This document shows positions 8,594 to 18,892 of a stretch of DNA of 64,000 nucleotides, piece after piece; position 1 is the stretch's first letter; each line of letters starts with the position of its first letter. The stretch lies in the IMG/VR virus record IMGVR_UViG_3300031236_000004, positions 22,622-86,621 of that record. One strand, given 5' to 3'. This stretch comes from a virus. The notes beneath the pieces were generated by a model that was given only the letters and a program-made list of their open reading frames with translations, did no database searches and had not been told where the DNA came from. The position numbers and the translations under genes are program-made.

Positions 8594-11500
8594 CCGCGTC
8601 GCCGAGCCGCAGCACGTTCGCCTCGAGCGCGCCCCACCAGGCCGCGTTCATCGTCTACATCAACGGCCTGGAGGTGCCCGCCAAGTCGGTCTCGATGCGC
8701 TTCGGCGTGTGGGTCACGCCGGAGATGCAGGTCGAGATGGTCGCGGACCCGGTGCTGATCCGCCTCGGCAACGAGGATCGGGTCCAGGTCGCCGTGTTCT
8801 ACCTCGACGACTGCGCCGTCGACCCGAGCGTCCAGCCCGAGTTCAGGCTCTTCGGCGAGGGCGAGATCACGGGGTGGGGCTACCGCAACACGTCGGGCGG
8901 TCGCTCGATCGTGTTCACCGTCGTCAACCAGATCGCGATCTTCACGCAGCTGTTCGTCCAGTTCATGACGACGCTCGACGACATGGTCGGCCACAGCGCA
9001 GCCATCGACTCGACGACGAAGATCTCGGTCCCATCGAGCGAGCTGGTGTTCCCGTTCGCGCTGTTCCAGCAGGGGCTGCTGCCGACGCAGGGACAAAAGA
9101 ACTCGCTCATCACGCGCCCCTTCGACTTCCTCTACAACGCCGTCCGCTGGATGATGGACTCGGTCGTGCCGGCGGACCAGCGCACCGTCCCGGCCGCGAA
9201 CTTCTTCACGCGCTGGGCCCGCCTGACCAACTTCCACAACCGGTTCGCCGGGTGCCCGTCGTTCGACGCGACTAGCAACGCGAGCGTGTTTCCTGTATTG
9301 CAGGCTCTTCAGAGCACGTCGGCGATCGACGCCGTGATCAAGAACCTCATCCCGAACGTCCAGAACACGGGGTCCATCTGGGACATGCTGCAGCTCGTCT
9401 TCCAGACCATGCTGATGGAGATCGCGATGATCCCGGGGATGCCCCTGGTGAGCGTCAGCCTCGCCACCGGCATGGTGCTGCAGACGGACTTCAGCTCGCA
9501 CCAGCTGGTCCTGTCCGACGTCTTCACCTCGGGTCCTGGCATCCCTCCGCCCGTCAACACGCCCGCGTACACGGCCCTCGGCGCGGGCGCGCGCGGCCAG
9601 TGGGTCCCGACGGTCTCGGACGCCGCCCGCGCGACGCAGCCGCTGCGGATGCAGAACTATTTCCCCAAGCCGCAGATGCTGTTCAGCATCCCGCCCTCGT
9701 GCAACGTCATCTTCCCGTCGCAGCTCAAGACGATCGCGTACGAGGAGAACTACGCCACGCAGCCGACCCGGCTGTACCTCAACGACGAAGTGCTCACGCA
9801 AATCGTGAAGGCACCGCAGAGCGGTCTGACGCAGTCGATTGAGAACGCGCTCACTATTGCATACCCTCCGCTGGCCGATCAGATCCTGCAGAGTGCACTG
9901 AAGCAGCCCATCTACCACGCCAAGAACTTCCTCCTGTACCCCGAGGAGTTCTTCAAGGGCCCGGTCATGGATCGGAGAACGGCGCCTCCGTGGTTGTTCT
10001 TCCTGAAGCAGAACGAGGTCACGCAGGTCACGGCACCTGCGGACAACGCGGCGCCGCCGAATCCGGCGACGCCGGCGCAGACCGGCAACCAGGCACCGCC
10101 GAGGCCTGGCTCCGTCGCGCCCGGCGTTATGGTTACACAGTCGAACGCGGGCGTCGCGGGCGCGGGTCCTGGCGGGCGTCGCCAGTACGACCCGGCCACG
10201 GAGGCCCTGCGTCCCAAGATCCAGGCGCTCATCGGTACGGGCTACAACGCCATCCCACTCGATTTTGCGCTCTGCTGGGTCAACATGGAGTCCGGCGGGA
10301 GCATCAAGTCGACGGACCCCAGCGACGGTTCGATTGGCTACTTCCAGCTCAACAACGCGGAGCGCCCCAGCCTGCGCTCCGCCGCGTTTCCGGAGGGGGT
10401 CACGTCCGCGCAGGTCCTCGCACTGAATTCCAACTTGTCCGACTTCAACCCGGCCACCAACACGGCGATCACGTCGGGTCTGGCGTTCATCGCGCAGCTG
10501 CGCCCGCGCGCGAACGCGCTCGCCAAGCAGTTCGGGCTCAACTGGTCAGAGGGCGACATGTGGCGCCTGACTAAGGCGTTCCACGCGGGCATCGGCTTCT
10601 GGGGAGGCACCACGTCCGGGTACCCCGGCTTCTTCGCGATCGCGAAGCAGGCGCTGGGCGGTCCCGCGCCGGACTGGTCCTCTCTGTTCAACGCGGTCCT
10701 GCCTACCCTCACGCCCGGCGGCCAGCTCCACCGAGCCCTGATGAACGCGACCGCGTGCGGGGGCGTGATCGCTACGGCCAGCGGCACGATGATCACGAAA
10801 GAGGATCCGCGGCCGTTCACGGCGCCGAGCGCGACGCCCTCGCCGCCGGCTCCGTCTGTCGCCACGTCAGCGCCGCCCGCGCCGCCCGCACCCGCGGACG
10901 CCGCTCCCGTCGTCGACGCGACCACGCAGGCCGCCGTCGCGACCTTCACCGAGGACGTCTACCACCTCTACGCGAAGTACGAGTACTTCCGCGAGCGCTA
11001 CGCCCGCCGAAGCGGCTCGGCCACCGTCGCGTGGAACCCCTACGTCGTGCCCGGTTTCCCGGGCGCGATCTTCGACCAGCGCGCCTCCCGCGTCGACCTG
11101 ATGGTCTACATCACGGGGGTCCAGCTGAGCATGTCGCACGCCGGACAGCGGTCAACGACGCTGTCGTTCCTCTACGGCCGCCAGTTCCAGGAGATGTTCG
11201 AGCAGCTCGCGACCGAGTTCGCGCAGAACGACGCCACGGCGCGCGGGTCGGGCCCGCAGGAGCCCATCCGGGCGATCAGCAACATCGTCCAGTCGTTCCC
11301 GCAGGCGGAGACGTTCTACCAGCAGCTCTTCTACGGCGGTCAGTCGCTGTTCGGCAAGGCCGCGTCGTTCGACTTCCGAGCCGTCGTCGGGCTGGAGTCC
11401 ACCGTGCCGGGCGGTTCCCCGGAGCCCATCTTCGTCGACGGGCCAGACTCGGCGACGCAGGACGGCAACATCGCGGCCGCGCAGACCATCTCGACCCTGC

Positions 11501-12162
11501 TGACGAAGCAGGTGGCGGCGACGTCGCTCGTCGCGTCGCTGCAGTCCCAGCTGGAGGCGGCGCAGGGCACCGCGGACACGTACGCGAGCCAGGGTTCGAC
11601 GGTCGCGCGGGCCGCGTACCTCGCGGCCACCCAGGACGCGGCCGACCTGCGGACCCAGATCCTGGGCGCGCAGGCGCAGCTGACGTCCATCAACGTGCAG
11701 ATCGCGGCCGCGACCACGACGCTCCAGGCGCAGACGGGAACCCCCGGCGTGCCGCGGGTGCTGCACAACCTCGACGACGCGGCCGCGCGCCCGCTCGTCC
11801 CGCTTCCAGCCACGCAGACGCTGTTCGACAGCTACGACGCCGCGACGGCCTACAACTGGCGGCCGATCTGCACGCTCGACGAGTACGTCATCTTCTACGA
11901 CGTCGCGGGCGTCGGCGCGATCCCCGCGTACGGCCACCCGCGCAGCGTCGGCGCGCGCTACTTCGACCGCATCCGCACGCTCACGCCGCCGCCGGCTCCG
12001 GTGAACGGCGTGCCCTTCGCGCCGCCGCCCGGGTCCGACGGCACGACGACGACCGCGGTACCGGGCCTCAACCAGGCATTTCCCCAGGTCGCCGCGGATT
12101 GGGACGCGCAGCTGCTCGCGTACAAGAACAACGTGCTCAACGTGAAGGCCCCCCGCACGTGA
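8590..12162 (+). CDS. Baseplate hub protein with lytic transglycosylase domain
   Basis: 1190 residues from GTG 8590. The first 330 or so residues resemble a tail-hub fold by general character, not by motif. At about 540-690 there is an SLT-type lysozyme-like domain: the catalytic Glu is Glu567 in WVNMESGG, followed by the DGSIGYFQLNN pattern that matches the G-Y/L-x-Q part of the family. Pro/Ala-rich linkers flank the domain. Residues after about 780 form another structural region with an Ala/Gln coiled stretch. Such hubs (compare T4 gp5 and gp27) puncture the envelope and cut peptidoglycan during infection. Overlaps both neighbours as GTGA. Confidence 0.75.
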   Translation: MTASPSRSTFASSAPHQAAFIVYINGLEVPAKSVSMRFGVWVTPEMQVEMVADPVLIRLGNEDRVQVAVFYLDDCAVDPSVQPEFRLFGEGEITGWGYRNTSGGRSIVFTVVNQIAIFTQLFVQFMTTLDDMVGHSAAIDSTTKISVPSSELVFPFALFQQGLLPTQGQKNSLITRPFDFLYNAVRWMMDSVVPADQRTVPAANFFTRWARLTNFHNRFAGCPSFDATSNASVFPVLQALQSTSAIDAVIKNLIPNVQNTGSIWDMLQLVFQTMLMEIAMIPGMPLVSVSLATGMVLQTDFSSHQLVLSDVFTSGPGIPPPVNTPAYTALGAGARGQWVPTVSDAARATQPLRMQNYFPKPQMLFSIPPSCNVIFPSQLKTIAYEENYATQPTRLYLNDEVLTQIVKAPQSGLTQSIENALTIAYPPLADQILQSALKQPIYHAKNFLLYPEEFFKGPVMDRRTAPPWLFFLKQNEVTQVTAPADNAAPPNPATPAQTGNQAPPRPGSVAPGVMVTQSNAGVAGAGPGGRRQYDPATEALRPKIQALIGTGYNAIPLDFALCWVNMESGGSIKSTDPSDGSIGYFQLNNAERPSLRSAAFPEGVTSAQVLALNSNLSDFNPATNTAITSGLAFIAQLRPRANALAKQFGLNWSEGDMWRLTKAFHAGIGFWGGTTSGYPGFFAIAKQALGGPAPDWSSLFNAVLPTLTPGGQLHRALMNATACGGVIATASGTMITKEDPRPFTAPSATPSPPAPSVATSAPPAPPAPADAAPVVDATTQAAVATFTEDVYHLYAKYEYFRERYARRSGSATVAWNPYVVPGFPGAIFDQRASRVDLMVYITGVQLSMSHAGQRSTTLSFLYGRQFQEMFEQLATEFAQNDATARGSGPQEPIRAISNIVQSFPQAETFYQQLFYGGQSLFGKAASFDFRAVVGLESTVPGGSPEPIFVDGPDSATQDGNIAAAQTISTLLTKQVAATSLVASLQSQLEAAQGTADTYASQGSTVARAAYLAATQDAADLRTQILGAQAQLTSINVQIAAATTTLQAQTGTPGVPRVLHNLDDAAARPLVPLPATQTLFDSYDAATAYNWRPICTLDEYVIFYDVAGVGAIPAYGHPRSVGARYFDRIRTLTPPPAPVNGVPFAPPPGSDGTTTTAVPGLNQAFPQVAADWDAQLLAYKNNVLNVKAPRT

Positions 12163-12917
12163 CGAGCCTGGCTGCCATCGCGAAGCTCGCAGCGACGAGC
12201 CGGCAGACGTCGGACCTCGAGGCGTGGCACGCCTGGAAGGCGAAGCCGACGGACGCCAACGCGAGCGCGCTGCTCGCGCAGGTCTCCCCGCTCATCCACC
12301 GCGAGGCCAACAAGTGGGCGGGCTCGCTCGCGAGGCCCCTGCTCGAGACGGAGGGCAAGCGCCTGGCGATGCAGGCGTTCCACAGCTACGACCCCGGCAA
12401 GGGCGCCGCCCTGGGGACGCACGTCGTCAACTCGCTGCAGCGGATGTCCCGGCTGTCGTACGCGAACCAGAACGTCGCCCGGCTGCCCGAGAACAAGATG
12501 CTGCTGTACCACGGCTTCAACGTGGCCCACTCGGAACTGTCCGACGCGCTGGGCCGCGCTCCGACGGCCGACGAACTGGCCGATCGGCTCGCGTGGCCCG
12601 TCGACAAGGTCGCGGAGTACCGCAAGTCGATCGGTCGGCGCGAGATGCTCGAGTCCGGCGGCCTGTTCGAGGGCAGCGACGCCGGGCTCTACGACGCGGA
12701 CAAGTCGGACCACGTCGTCGACTTCATCCACCACGACCTGCCGCCGCCGCAGAAGGCGATCTTCGAGCATTTGACAGGCTACGGAGGGGCTGACGTCCTG
12801 TCGAACCAGGAGATCCAGAAGAAGCTCGGCCTGACGCAGGGGCAGTACTCGCACCTCAAGGGCAAGCTCGTCGCGCGCGTCGAGGCGCTGACCGCCGGGG
12901 GCAGCCGTGGCGGGTAG
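12159..12917 (+). CDS. Sigma-70-like protein inside the tail operon
   Basis: 252 residues from GTG 12159. Residues about 20-110 resemble sigma region 2, but weakly. LGRAPTADELADRL at about 130-145 is the typical region 3 helix of FliA/WhiG-type sigma factors, and LSNQEIQKKLGLTQGQYSHL near 215-235 is a region 4 helix-turn-helix. It would recruit an RNA polymerase to phage promoters. It starts on the hub gene stop (GTGA) and its end overlaps the next gene by 11 bases, so it is made together with virion proteins. Whether it is packaged in the virion is unknown. Confidence 0.68.
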   Translation: MTSLAAIAKLAATSRQTSDLEAWHAWKAKPTDANASALLAQVSPLIHREANKWAGSLARPLLETEGKRLAMQAFHSYDPGKGAALGTHVVNSLQRMSRLSYANQNVARLPENKMLLYHGFNVAHSELSDALGRAPTADELADRLAWPVDKVAEYRKSIGRREMLESGGLFEGSDAGLYDADKSDHVVDFIHHDLPPPQKAIFEHLTGYGGADVLSNQEIQKKLGLTQGQYSHLKGKLVARVEALTAGGSRGG

Positions 12918-13995
12918 CGCGCCACCGCCGCCGGGTCCGCCGGGGACCCCGGCGGACGTCGTGCTGCGCCTCGCGCGCGCCGGCGCCGGCCAGCGCGCCC
13001 GCGTCGGCTCTGATCTGAACCAGGCGCAGGTCGTCCCCGAGTACGACGCCGCGACCAAGAGCTACCTCTACGAGACCGCGCCGACCGCGCTCAAGCAGCT
13101 CTTCGGTTCGCCGCTCGCGCAGAAGGGCAGCTTCGCGCGCGGCCGCGACGGCGAGAGGCTGGTCACGAGCGGCTGGGGCGACCCGCCGCCCCCGGGAGCC
13201 GGGTCCACGTCCTACAACCAGGCGATCGAGTTCGCCGCCGCGCTCGGCGAGACGGTCTTCGCGGCCGCCGACGGAATCGTCCAGTTCGTCGGCGTGCAGG
13301 CGTCGGCCGGCGGCGTGCCGGTGCCCGGGGTCCACGCGGACGAGTCCGCGCAGACGATCTTGGGCAGCAGCAACGTCGTCGTCGCGTCGTCAGCTCAGGG
13401 CAACGTCGGCTTCGGCGGCATCTACGTCGCCGTCCAGCACGACGGGGACTTCCAGGGCTACCAGACCGAGTACCACCGCCTCTCGACGGTCTCGGTCGCG
13501 AGCGGCCAGGCCGTCACCATGGGCCAGGCGATCGGCACCGTCGGCGGTGCGGGCGGCGCCTCCGGGTGGGCGAGGCAGAACTTCGTCCTGCGCTTCCAGA
13601 TCGCGCTCGCCTCCGGCGGCATCCGCGCGCTGGTCAACCCGACCGCGCTCGTGCCGAACGTCTGGCCCGGGCACGCGGACTCGACCAACACCAGCGAGGC
13701 CTCGTCGGTCCTCGTCCCGATCATCGGCCCGGTGGGGAGCCAGATGGCGATCGCGCGCGCCGCCAACCTCGTCATCGCGCTCAACCGCAACACCGCGCTG
13801 GAGAACAAGGGCGTCGCCGAGACCAAGGCCGACATGTCCGCTCACGCGGCGAAGACCGCCCAGAACATCGCCGTGGAGAGCTGCGCGGCCCAGGCGGCCT
13901 TCAATGGGTTCCAGGACCCGGGCTCGGTGGTGCAGAACCCCATGGCATTCAACTTCACGACGGGACTCTGGACGCCGGACGGGAGGCCCGTCTGA
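12907..13995 (+). CDS. Baseplate protein with degenerate M23 peptidase domain
   Basis: 362 residues from GTG 12907. Residues about 100-245 follow the beta-sheet pattern of M23/LytM endopeptidases: an entry strand, AADGIVQFVG, TEYHRLS, VTMGQAIGTVG and a closing strand. The zinc ligands are mostly gone: Asn104 and Glu108 stand where His and Asp are usual, and the HxH pair reads Val227 and Arg229. Only His190 remains. The domain is therefore probably structural, perhaps a tail-tip or spike part. It lies between the sigma-like gene and the gp25-like gene; the next start overlaps its stop as TGATG. Confidence 0.65.
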   Translation: MAGSAPPPPGPPGTPADVVLRLARAGAGQRARVGSDLNQAQVVPEYDAATKSYLYETAPTALKQLFGSPLAQKGSFARGRDGERLVTSGWGDPPPPGAGSTSYNQAIEFAAALGETVFAAADGIVQFVGVQASAGGVPVPGVHADESAQTILGSSNVVVASSAQGNVGFGGIYVAVQHDGDFQGYQTEYHRLSTVSVASGQAVTMGQAIGTVGGAGGASGWARQNFVLRFQIALASGGIRALVNPTALVPNVWPGHADSTNTSEASSVLVPIIGPVGSQMAIARAANLVIALNRNTALENKGVAETKADMSAHAAKTAQNIAVESCAAQAAFNGFQDPGSVVQNPMAFNFTTGLWTPDGRPV

Positions 13996-14441
13996 TGCCC
14001 GCCTACGACGTCAACATCCAGATCATCTCCGCCGCCGACTACACCGGCATGGCGTTCTACTCGTTCGGGCAGACGCGCTCGCTCGGCGTGCGCGGCATCC
14101 AGAAGCTCGTCAACATGGTCGCCAAGTTCCTGCTCACGCCGATCGGGACGGACCCGCTCGACCCGACCTACGGGACCAACTTCACCTACCTGATCGGCTC
14201 GAACGTCGACATCAGCGACGCGCGCGAGGTGCTGGACGCGGCCGTCGACCAGACCGCCGCCGCGATCATCGGCTGGCAGACGGGCGCCCCCGTGCCGGAC
14301 GACGAGCGGCTCGCGACCCTCGCCGTGAGCGCCTACATCCAGATCCCAGACGGCCCAGGCTTTGCCGCGCAGATCCTGATCACCAACGTCAGCGGTCAGC
14401 AGCTTCAGATTCTCCTACCGACGCTGGAGGTCCGGCAGTGA
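13995..14441 (+). CDS. gp25/gpW-like baseplate wedge protein
   Basis: 148 residues from ATG 13995. The stretch LLTPIGTDPLDPTYGTNF at about 46-63 matches the conserved core of the gp25/lysozyme-like baseplate family, in which a short loop is followed by a YG motif. The family sits in the inner baseplate of contractile-tailed phages and related injection machines, next to the J protein. That is the order seen here: the stop overlaps the next GTG as GTGA. This is one of the better arguments for a contractile tail. Confidence 0.75.
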   Translation: MPAYDVNIQIISAADYTGMAFYSFGQTRSLGVRGIQKLVNMVAKFLLTPIGTDPLDPTYGTNFTYLIGSNVDISDAREVLDAAVDQTAAAIIGWQTGAPVPDDERLATLAVSAYIQIPDGPGFAAQILITNVSGQQLQILLPTLEVRQ

Positions 14442-16438
14442 GCACGACCATCACGATCGACGCGTCCGACGTCACCGCGGCCACAAACTTCCTCCAGCAG
14501 TTCTTAACTGACCAAGTTCCTCTCGGCGACTTCACCGCCGGGACCGCGCTGCGCGACATCGCCATCAAGGCGATCGCGGCGGTCGTCGCGTTCCTGCGCG
14601 GCGACGCGGCCCAGATCCGCCAGATGCAGTCGCTGGTCACCGTGCAGGCCGCGACGGGCGGCGACCCCGAGGCCCTCGCCGACGCGGTCACCGGCATCCT
14701 GTCCAACTTCTTCGTCACCGCCGGGGCGGGGACGTACGCGCGCGGCTTCGCGATCGGCCACGCGTCGTCGCCCTCCGACGTGTTCATCCCGTCGACGATC
14801 AGCTTCACGTACAACGCGGGGCTCGTCTTCGTCGTCGACAACGGCGGCAACACGCTGTTCATCCCGCAGGCGCAGCTCGTGCCGATCATCGACACGACCG
14901 GCGACGTGCTCGACTACGAGTTCCGCATCCCGCTCGTGGCCGTCGCGACGGGTACCCAGTACAACATCCAGCCGGGCTTGTTCGTGGGGTTCGACCGCTT
15001 CAACCCCTACGTCACCAGCGTCGAGTGCACGACCACCTTCGAGGGCGGAGACGGGCCGGAGTCGACGACCGCGCTCATCGCGCGCGCGCCTACCGCGATC
15101 TCGACCCGGTGCCTCATCAACACCCGGTCCATCCCCGCGACGCTTGACGCCAACTTCGACGGCATCGACGCCGTGCTGGTCGTCGGCATGGGCGACCCCG
15201 AGATGATGCGCGACATCGTCCCCACGATCGCGCCGCACCTGCTGGTCCACGTCGGCGGCTGCGCCGACGTCTACCTGCGCACCGCGCTGGTCGAGACCTC
15301 GGTCACCGCCGCCGTCGGCGGCCTGTTCGCGCGCCCCGACGGCGTCGCCAACGCGTTCCGCGACGGGCTGACGAGCTTCTCGGGGGTCCATCCCGGCGAC
15401 GTCATCACCATCACGGCGGGGCTCCCCACCGTCCCGCTGCAGTTCCTCGTGACCGAGAACCTGGGGACCACGCTCCTGGTGAGCGAGTCGGCCCCGTTCC
15501 CGATCGCGACCGACCAGGCCGACCCGCCGACCACGGTCAGCTACACGATCGGCCGCGTCGCGCCGCTCTACAACGACGTCGTCTCGGGCGTGGGCGGCGT
15601 GCCGCTGACCACGGGGTCTACGTCGGGGTCGATCGGGATGTCCGGGCGCATCACCATGCCGGGCGGCCCGGTGATGAACATCCTCGATGTCGCCGTCGTC
15701 AACCCGCCGGTCGGGGAGTCGGCCTACGTCTCCACGCTGGACGGGTTCGAGCACTTCCCCAACCAGGTCAACCAGGTCCCGTCCCAGCTGCAGACCCCGG
15801 CGCAGGGACTCCAGTTCCAGACGGTCATCCACAACCCCCAGAGCGCCCAGAGTGCCCAGCAGTGGATGGAGGTCGTCGTCGGCACGGACCTGAACCAGGG
15901 CAGGTTCGACGGCCTAAACCTGCGCGTCACCTACCAGACGCTCGACCAGTTCGGCGCGATCGACGAGTTCGTACGGAGCACGGACGAGCGGATCGTCGCC
16001 GCTTACCTGCTGCCGCGGGCCCACAACCCGATCGTCATCAGCATGGCGATCTCGTACGTACTCAGCGCGTCCGCTACCGTGCTGGTCGACGACGGGGCGA
16101 TCGCCCAGACGGTCGCGAGCTACGTCAACGCGTTCGACGCGACCGACGCGCAGATCAGCGTGTCGGCGATCATCCAGCTCATCTTGAACACCTACCCGTC
16201 GATCGCCTACCTGGTCCCGCCGCTGGCGGGCCAGCCCATCCTGACGATCTTCTACAGCCTGCTCGCGCCCACGGGCGACGTGTTCTCGTACGCGTCGTCG
16301 GACATCGTCACGGTCGACCCCTCGCGCATGATCGCGGGCCCGACGTCGTACACGCTGGCGTCGCTCGGCGTCACCGACCGGGTGATGCGGTACGTGGCCG
16401 CCGCGTCGGACGTCGTCGTCAAGCAGCAGGGGACCTAG
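14438..16438 (+). CDS. Baseplate J-like protein
   Basis: 666 residues from GTG 14438. The N-terminus contains TAGTALRDIAIKAIA and, further on, VAVATGTQYNIQPG, the two marks of J-like/gp6-like baseplate wedge proteins (the GT-x-LRD start and the A-G-x-x-N-x-x-x-G middle). The remainder is beta-rich. J proteins form the ring that links the hub to the tail fibres. Length is on the long side for the family. It lies directly after the gp25-like gene and six bases before the next. Confidence 0.82.
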   Translation: MSTTITIDASDVTAATNFLQQFLTDQVPLGDFTAGTALRDIAIKAIAAVVAFLRGDAAQIRQMQSLVTVQAATGGDPEALADAVTGILSNFFVTAGAGTYARGFAIGHASSPSDVFIPSTISFTYNAGLVFVVDNGGNTLFIPQAQLVPIIDTTGDVLDYEFRIPLVAVATGTQYNIQPGLFVGFDRFNPYVTSVECTTTFEGGDGPESTTALIARAPTAISTRCLINTRSIPATLDANFDGIDAVLVVGMGDPEMMRDIVPTIAPHLLVHVGGCADVYLRTALVETSVTAAVGGLFARPDGVANAFRDGLTSFSGVHPGDVITITAGLPTVPLQFLVTENLGTTLLVSESAPFPIATDQADPPTTVSYTIGRVAPLYNDVVSGVGGVPLTTGSTSGSIGMSGRITMPGGPVMNILDVAVVNPPVGESAYVSTLDGFEHFPNQVNQVPSQLQTPAQGLQFQTVIHNPQSAQSAQQWMEVVVGTDLNQGRFDGLNLRVTYQTLDQFGAIDEFVRSTDERIVAAYLLPRAHNPIVISMAISYVLSASATVLVDDGAIAQTVASYVNAFDATDAQISVSAIIQLILNTYPSIAYLVPPLAGQPILTIFYSLLAPTGDVFSYASSDIVTVDPSRMIAGPTSYTLASLGVTDRVMRYVAAASDVVVKQQGT

Positions 16439-16444
16439 GCGCCC

Positions 16445-18874
16445 ATGCCGGCCATCGGGTACGGATACAACCTCCTGAGCGGACTTTCCGACTTCTGGAC
16501 TCGCTTCTTCGCCGACGCGGATCAGCTCTCGGCCCTGTACGAGGGCTCGGCCCTCCTCATCGGCCAGGCCTACCTCGACTACCTCTCGACGGTCCTCGGC
16601 GTGTCGCTGCAGGACTGCGTCGCGCTCGATCGCGAGCTGTTCCAGCTCATCACGATCCGCGAGGATCAGGTCTCGTTCGTCGAGGGCGACGTCACGGCGG
16701 ACGACCGCTGGTCGTTCGCGCTGCCCAGCGTCACCGCCGGCGGCGCGCCGCAGCAGGTGGTGTCGTTCGTCTCGCTCGACAACCAGGTCGTCGAGCCGAC
16801 CGCGTCGCTCGAGCCCAACCTCGACTTCGAGTTCGGCGGCAGCGCGGTCCTGTTCCACGCGGACCCGACCAACCCGACCGGCAGCGGCGTCCCGCTCGAC
16901 GGGTTCGCGCGCCGCACCGTCGACGTCGCCGTCGGCGGCCAGTTCACCGACTCCGCGGTCGCGGACTGGACCGCGACGAGCGTCGCCAAGGGCGACGCGA
17001 TCCGGCTGCTCGACGTCGGCACGAACGGGCTGCAGCGGCGCAGGGCGGACTACCCCGTCGTCCTGGTGCGCGCGCCTGGCCTCTTCGTCTCCAGCTCGAC
17101 CCCGATGCCGCCGCCGGCCTCGTCGGTCGACTACGTCGTCCTGCGCGTCCCGTTCAACGCCCAGGTGGTGTCCGAGTCGGACTCCGTCGTCGGTGGCGTC
17201 GGGGGCACGCTGACGCTGGGGCACACGCGCGTCGACCAGGGCTCGCTGTCGATCTACGCGCCCAACCCGATCGGCGCCAACGTCGTCGAGGGCACGGACT
17301 ACACCGTCAACTACGAGACCGGCGTCGTCACCGTGCTGACCGCGTGGCTGCGCCTGCCCGGCCCCTACGGCGTGAGCTACACGTGGCGCGAGGAGGTCTT
17401 CCCGGCCTCCGGCGCGTCGCCGCGCCTGGCCACCACCGGCGTCATCGCGGCGCAGTCGACGGCGACCGTCCCGCTGACGACCACCGCGCTCGAGATCGCG
17501 GCCTGGGCGCCGGACGCCCGCGTCGATCGCCTGACGCTGGCCAACAACTTCGGCGCGCTCATCGGGTACTCGCAGCCCAGCTCGGAGGCGTACCGCGCGT
17601 TCCTGCGGGGCATCTTCCAGCTCTACGTCCTGGGCCCGGTGCTCGACCGCATCGAGAGCGCGCTCAACGTCGTCATGAACCTCCCCGTCGTCCACCAGGA
17701 CGGCGAGATCTACCAGTCGGCCGACACGAGCAACCCGACGGTCTGGCAGATCTTCACGACCTCGCCGACGTCCGGGCAGACGGTCGCGTACTCGTTCCCG
17801 CCGAACACGCCGCTGCGGGCGGACTTGACCGCCGGGTCCGTCCTGTCGGCCTTCGAGGTGCTCACGACGGCGGTCACGGTCACCGACTACGTGCAGACGC
17901 CGAGCTGGTGGTACGGACAGGTCGTCCCGAAGGCGCTGTTCGGGGGAATGGTTCCCCCGATCGACCGGCGCACCGCGAGCCCCGTCTACGTCGAGCACGT
18001 CTGCAACCCGTCGGACGGCGCGCTGTGCGGCGACCCGGGCCTGATCTGCGGTGCCGACGAGGACGGGTTCGTCCCCTCGAACGGCAAGACCCCGCTGCGC
18101 CACCGCATGGCCTTCGTCCTGATGAACCGCTACCTCAAGTTCCACACGTTCTCCGTGTCGTTCAACGCGATCGCGCTGTCGGCAATCGCCAGCTCCGCGG
18201 CCGCGTTCGCCCAGAGCCTGGACAACCTCAACAACCTCGTCCTGTCCGCCAAGCCGTCCTACACCTACGTGTTCACGACGCCCGGCACGTTCCTCGCCGA
18301 CGCCGTCGAGGTGGACGAGGACGACATCTCGTTCGACCGGCTGGTGGGCTCGCGCGTGTACGGTCCCGACGAGGTGATCTTCACGGACGGGTACCCGATC
18401 TCGGGCACCAACGGCTGGCTGTCGGGCGACTACTTCCACTACGAGGTGTTCACGGCGTCGACGGCGTTCCCGACGCCCAGCACGCCCGTCGCGCTGCCCG
18501 ACGCACCGGCGTCGCCGCGCCGGCGGCGTCTGGTCAAGGTCGACATGTCCGCGGGCGCCATCGGCGGCCTCAAGCTGATCGAGAACGTCGACTACTCGGT
18601 CGACTACGTGAACTGCACGGTCACGCGCCTCACGACGTGGACGTCCACCACGATCAACGTGACGTTCAGGCAGCTCAACATCGGCAACCTGTCGAACGCG
18701 GCCCCGACGCCGAGCCTGGGCGACATGTACCTCCAGACCGGCGGGATCGACCCCGCGCTCACCACGGCCGCGTTCAACCCCGCAGCCGCCGGGTGGGATG
18801 GTACGGTCGAGGGCCTCACTGCCCCGCGAGACATCGGGATGGTGGAGAGCCCCCTCATCATCACCGTGACCTAG
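16445..18874 (+). CDS. Large baseplate or fibre-attachment protein
   Basis: 809 residues from ATG 16445, six bases after the J-like gene. The first 80 residues look helical and the rest is beta-rich with many Val/Thr/Gly strands and repeated ENVDYSVDY- or GTDYTVNY-like hairpins, a pattern common in tail appendages. It contains a short cysteine cluster near residue 520 (CNPSDGALCGDPGLICGAD). No family was recognised with certainty. Place and size suggest the protein that joins baseplate and fibres. Confidence 0.65.
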   Translation: MPAIGYGYNLLSGLSDFWTRFFADADQLSALYEGSALLIGQAYLDYLSTVLGVSLQDCVALDRELFQLITIREDQVSFVEGDVTADDRWSFALPSVTAGGAPQQVVSFVSLDNQVVEPTASLEPNLDFEFGGSAVLFHADPTNPTGSGVPLDGFARRTVDVAVGGQFTDSAVADWTATSVAKGDAIRLLDVGTNGLQRRRADYPVVLVRAPGLFVSSSTPMPPPASSVDYVVLRVPFNAQVVSESDSVVGGVGGTLTLGHTRVDQGSLSIYAPNPIGANVVEGTDYTVNYETGVVTVLTAWLRLPGPYGVSYTWREEVFPASGASPRLATTGVIAAQSTATVPLTTTALEIAAWAPDARVDRLTLANNFGALIGYSQPSSEAYRAFLRGIFQLYVLGPVLDRIESALNVVMNLPVVHQDGEIYQSADTSNPTVWQIFTTSPTSGQTVAYSFPPNTPLRADLTAGSVLSAFEVLTTAVTVTDYVQTPSWWYGQVVPKALFGGMVPPIDRRTASPVYVEHVCNPSDGALCGDPGLICGADEDGFVPSNGKTPLRHRMAFVLMNRYLKFHTFSVSFNAIALSAIASSAAAFAQSLDNLNNLVLSAKPSYTYVFTTPGTFLADAVEVDEDDISFDRLVGSRVYGPDEVIFTDGYPISGTNGWLSGDYFHYEVFTASTAFPTPSTPVALPDAPASPRRRRLVKVDMSAGAIGGLKLIENVDYSVDYVNCTVTRLTTWTSTTINVTFRQLNIGNLSNAAPTPSLGDMYLQTGGIDPALTTAAFNPAAAGWDGTVEGLTAPRDIGMVESPLIITVT

Positions 18875-18892
18875 AATTCGGAGGCCCTCCAC

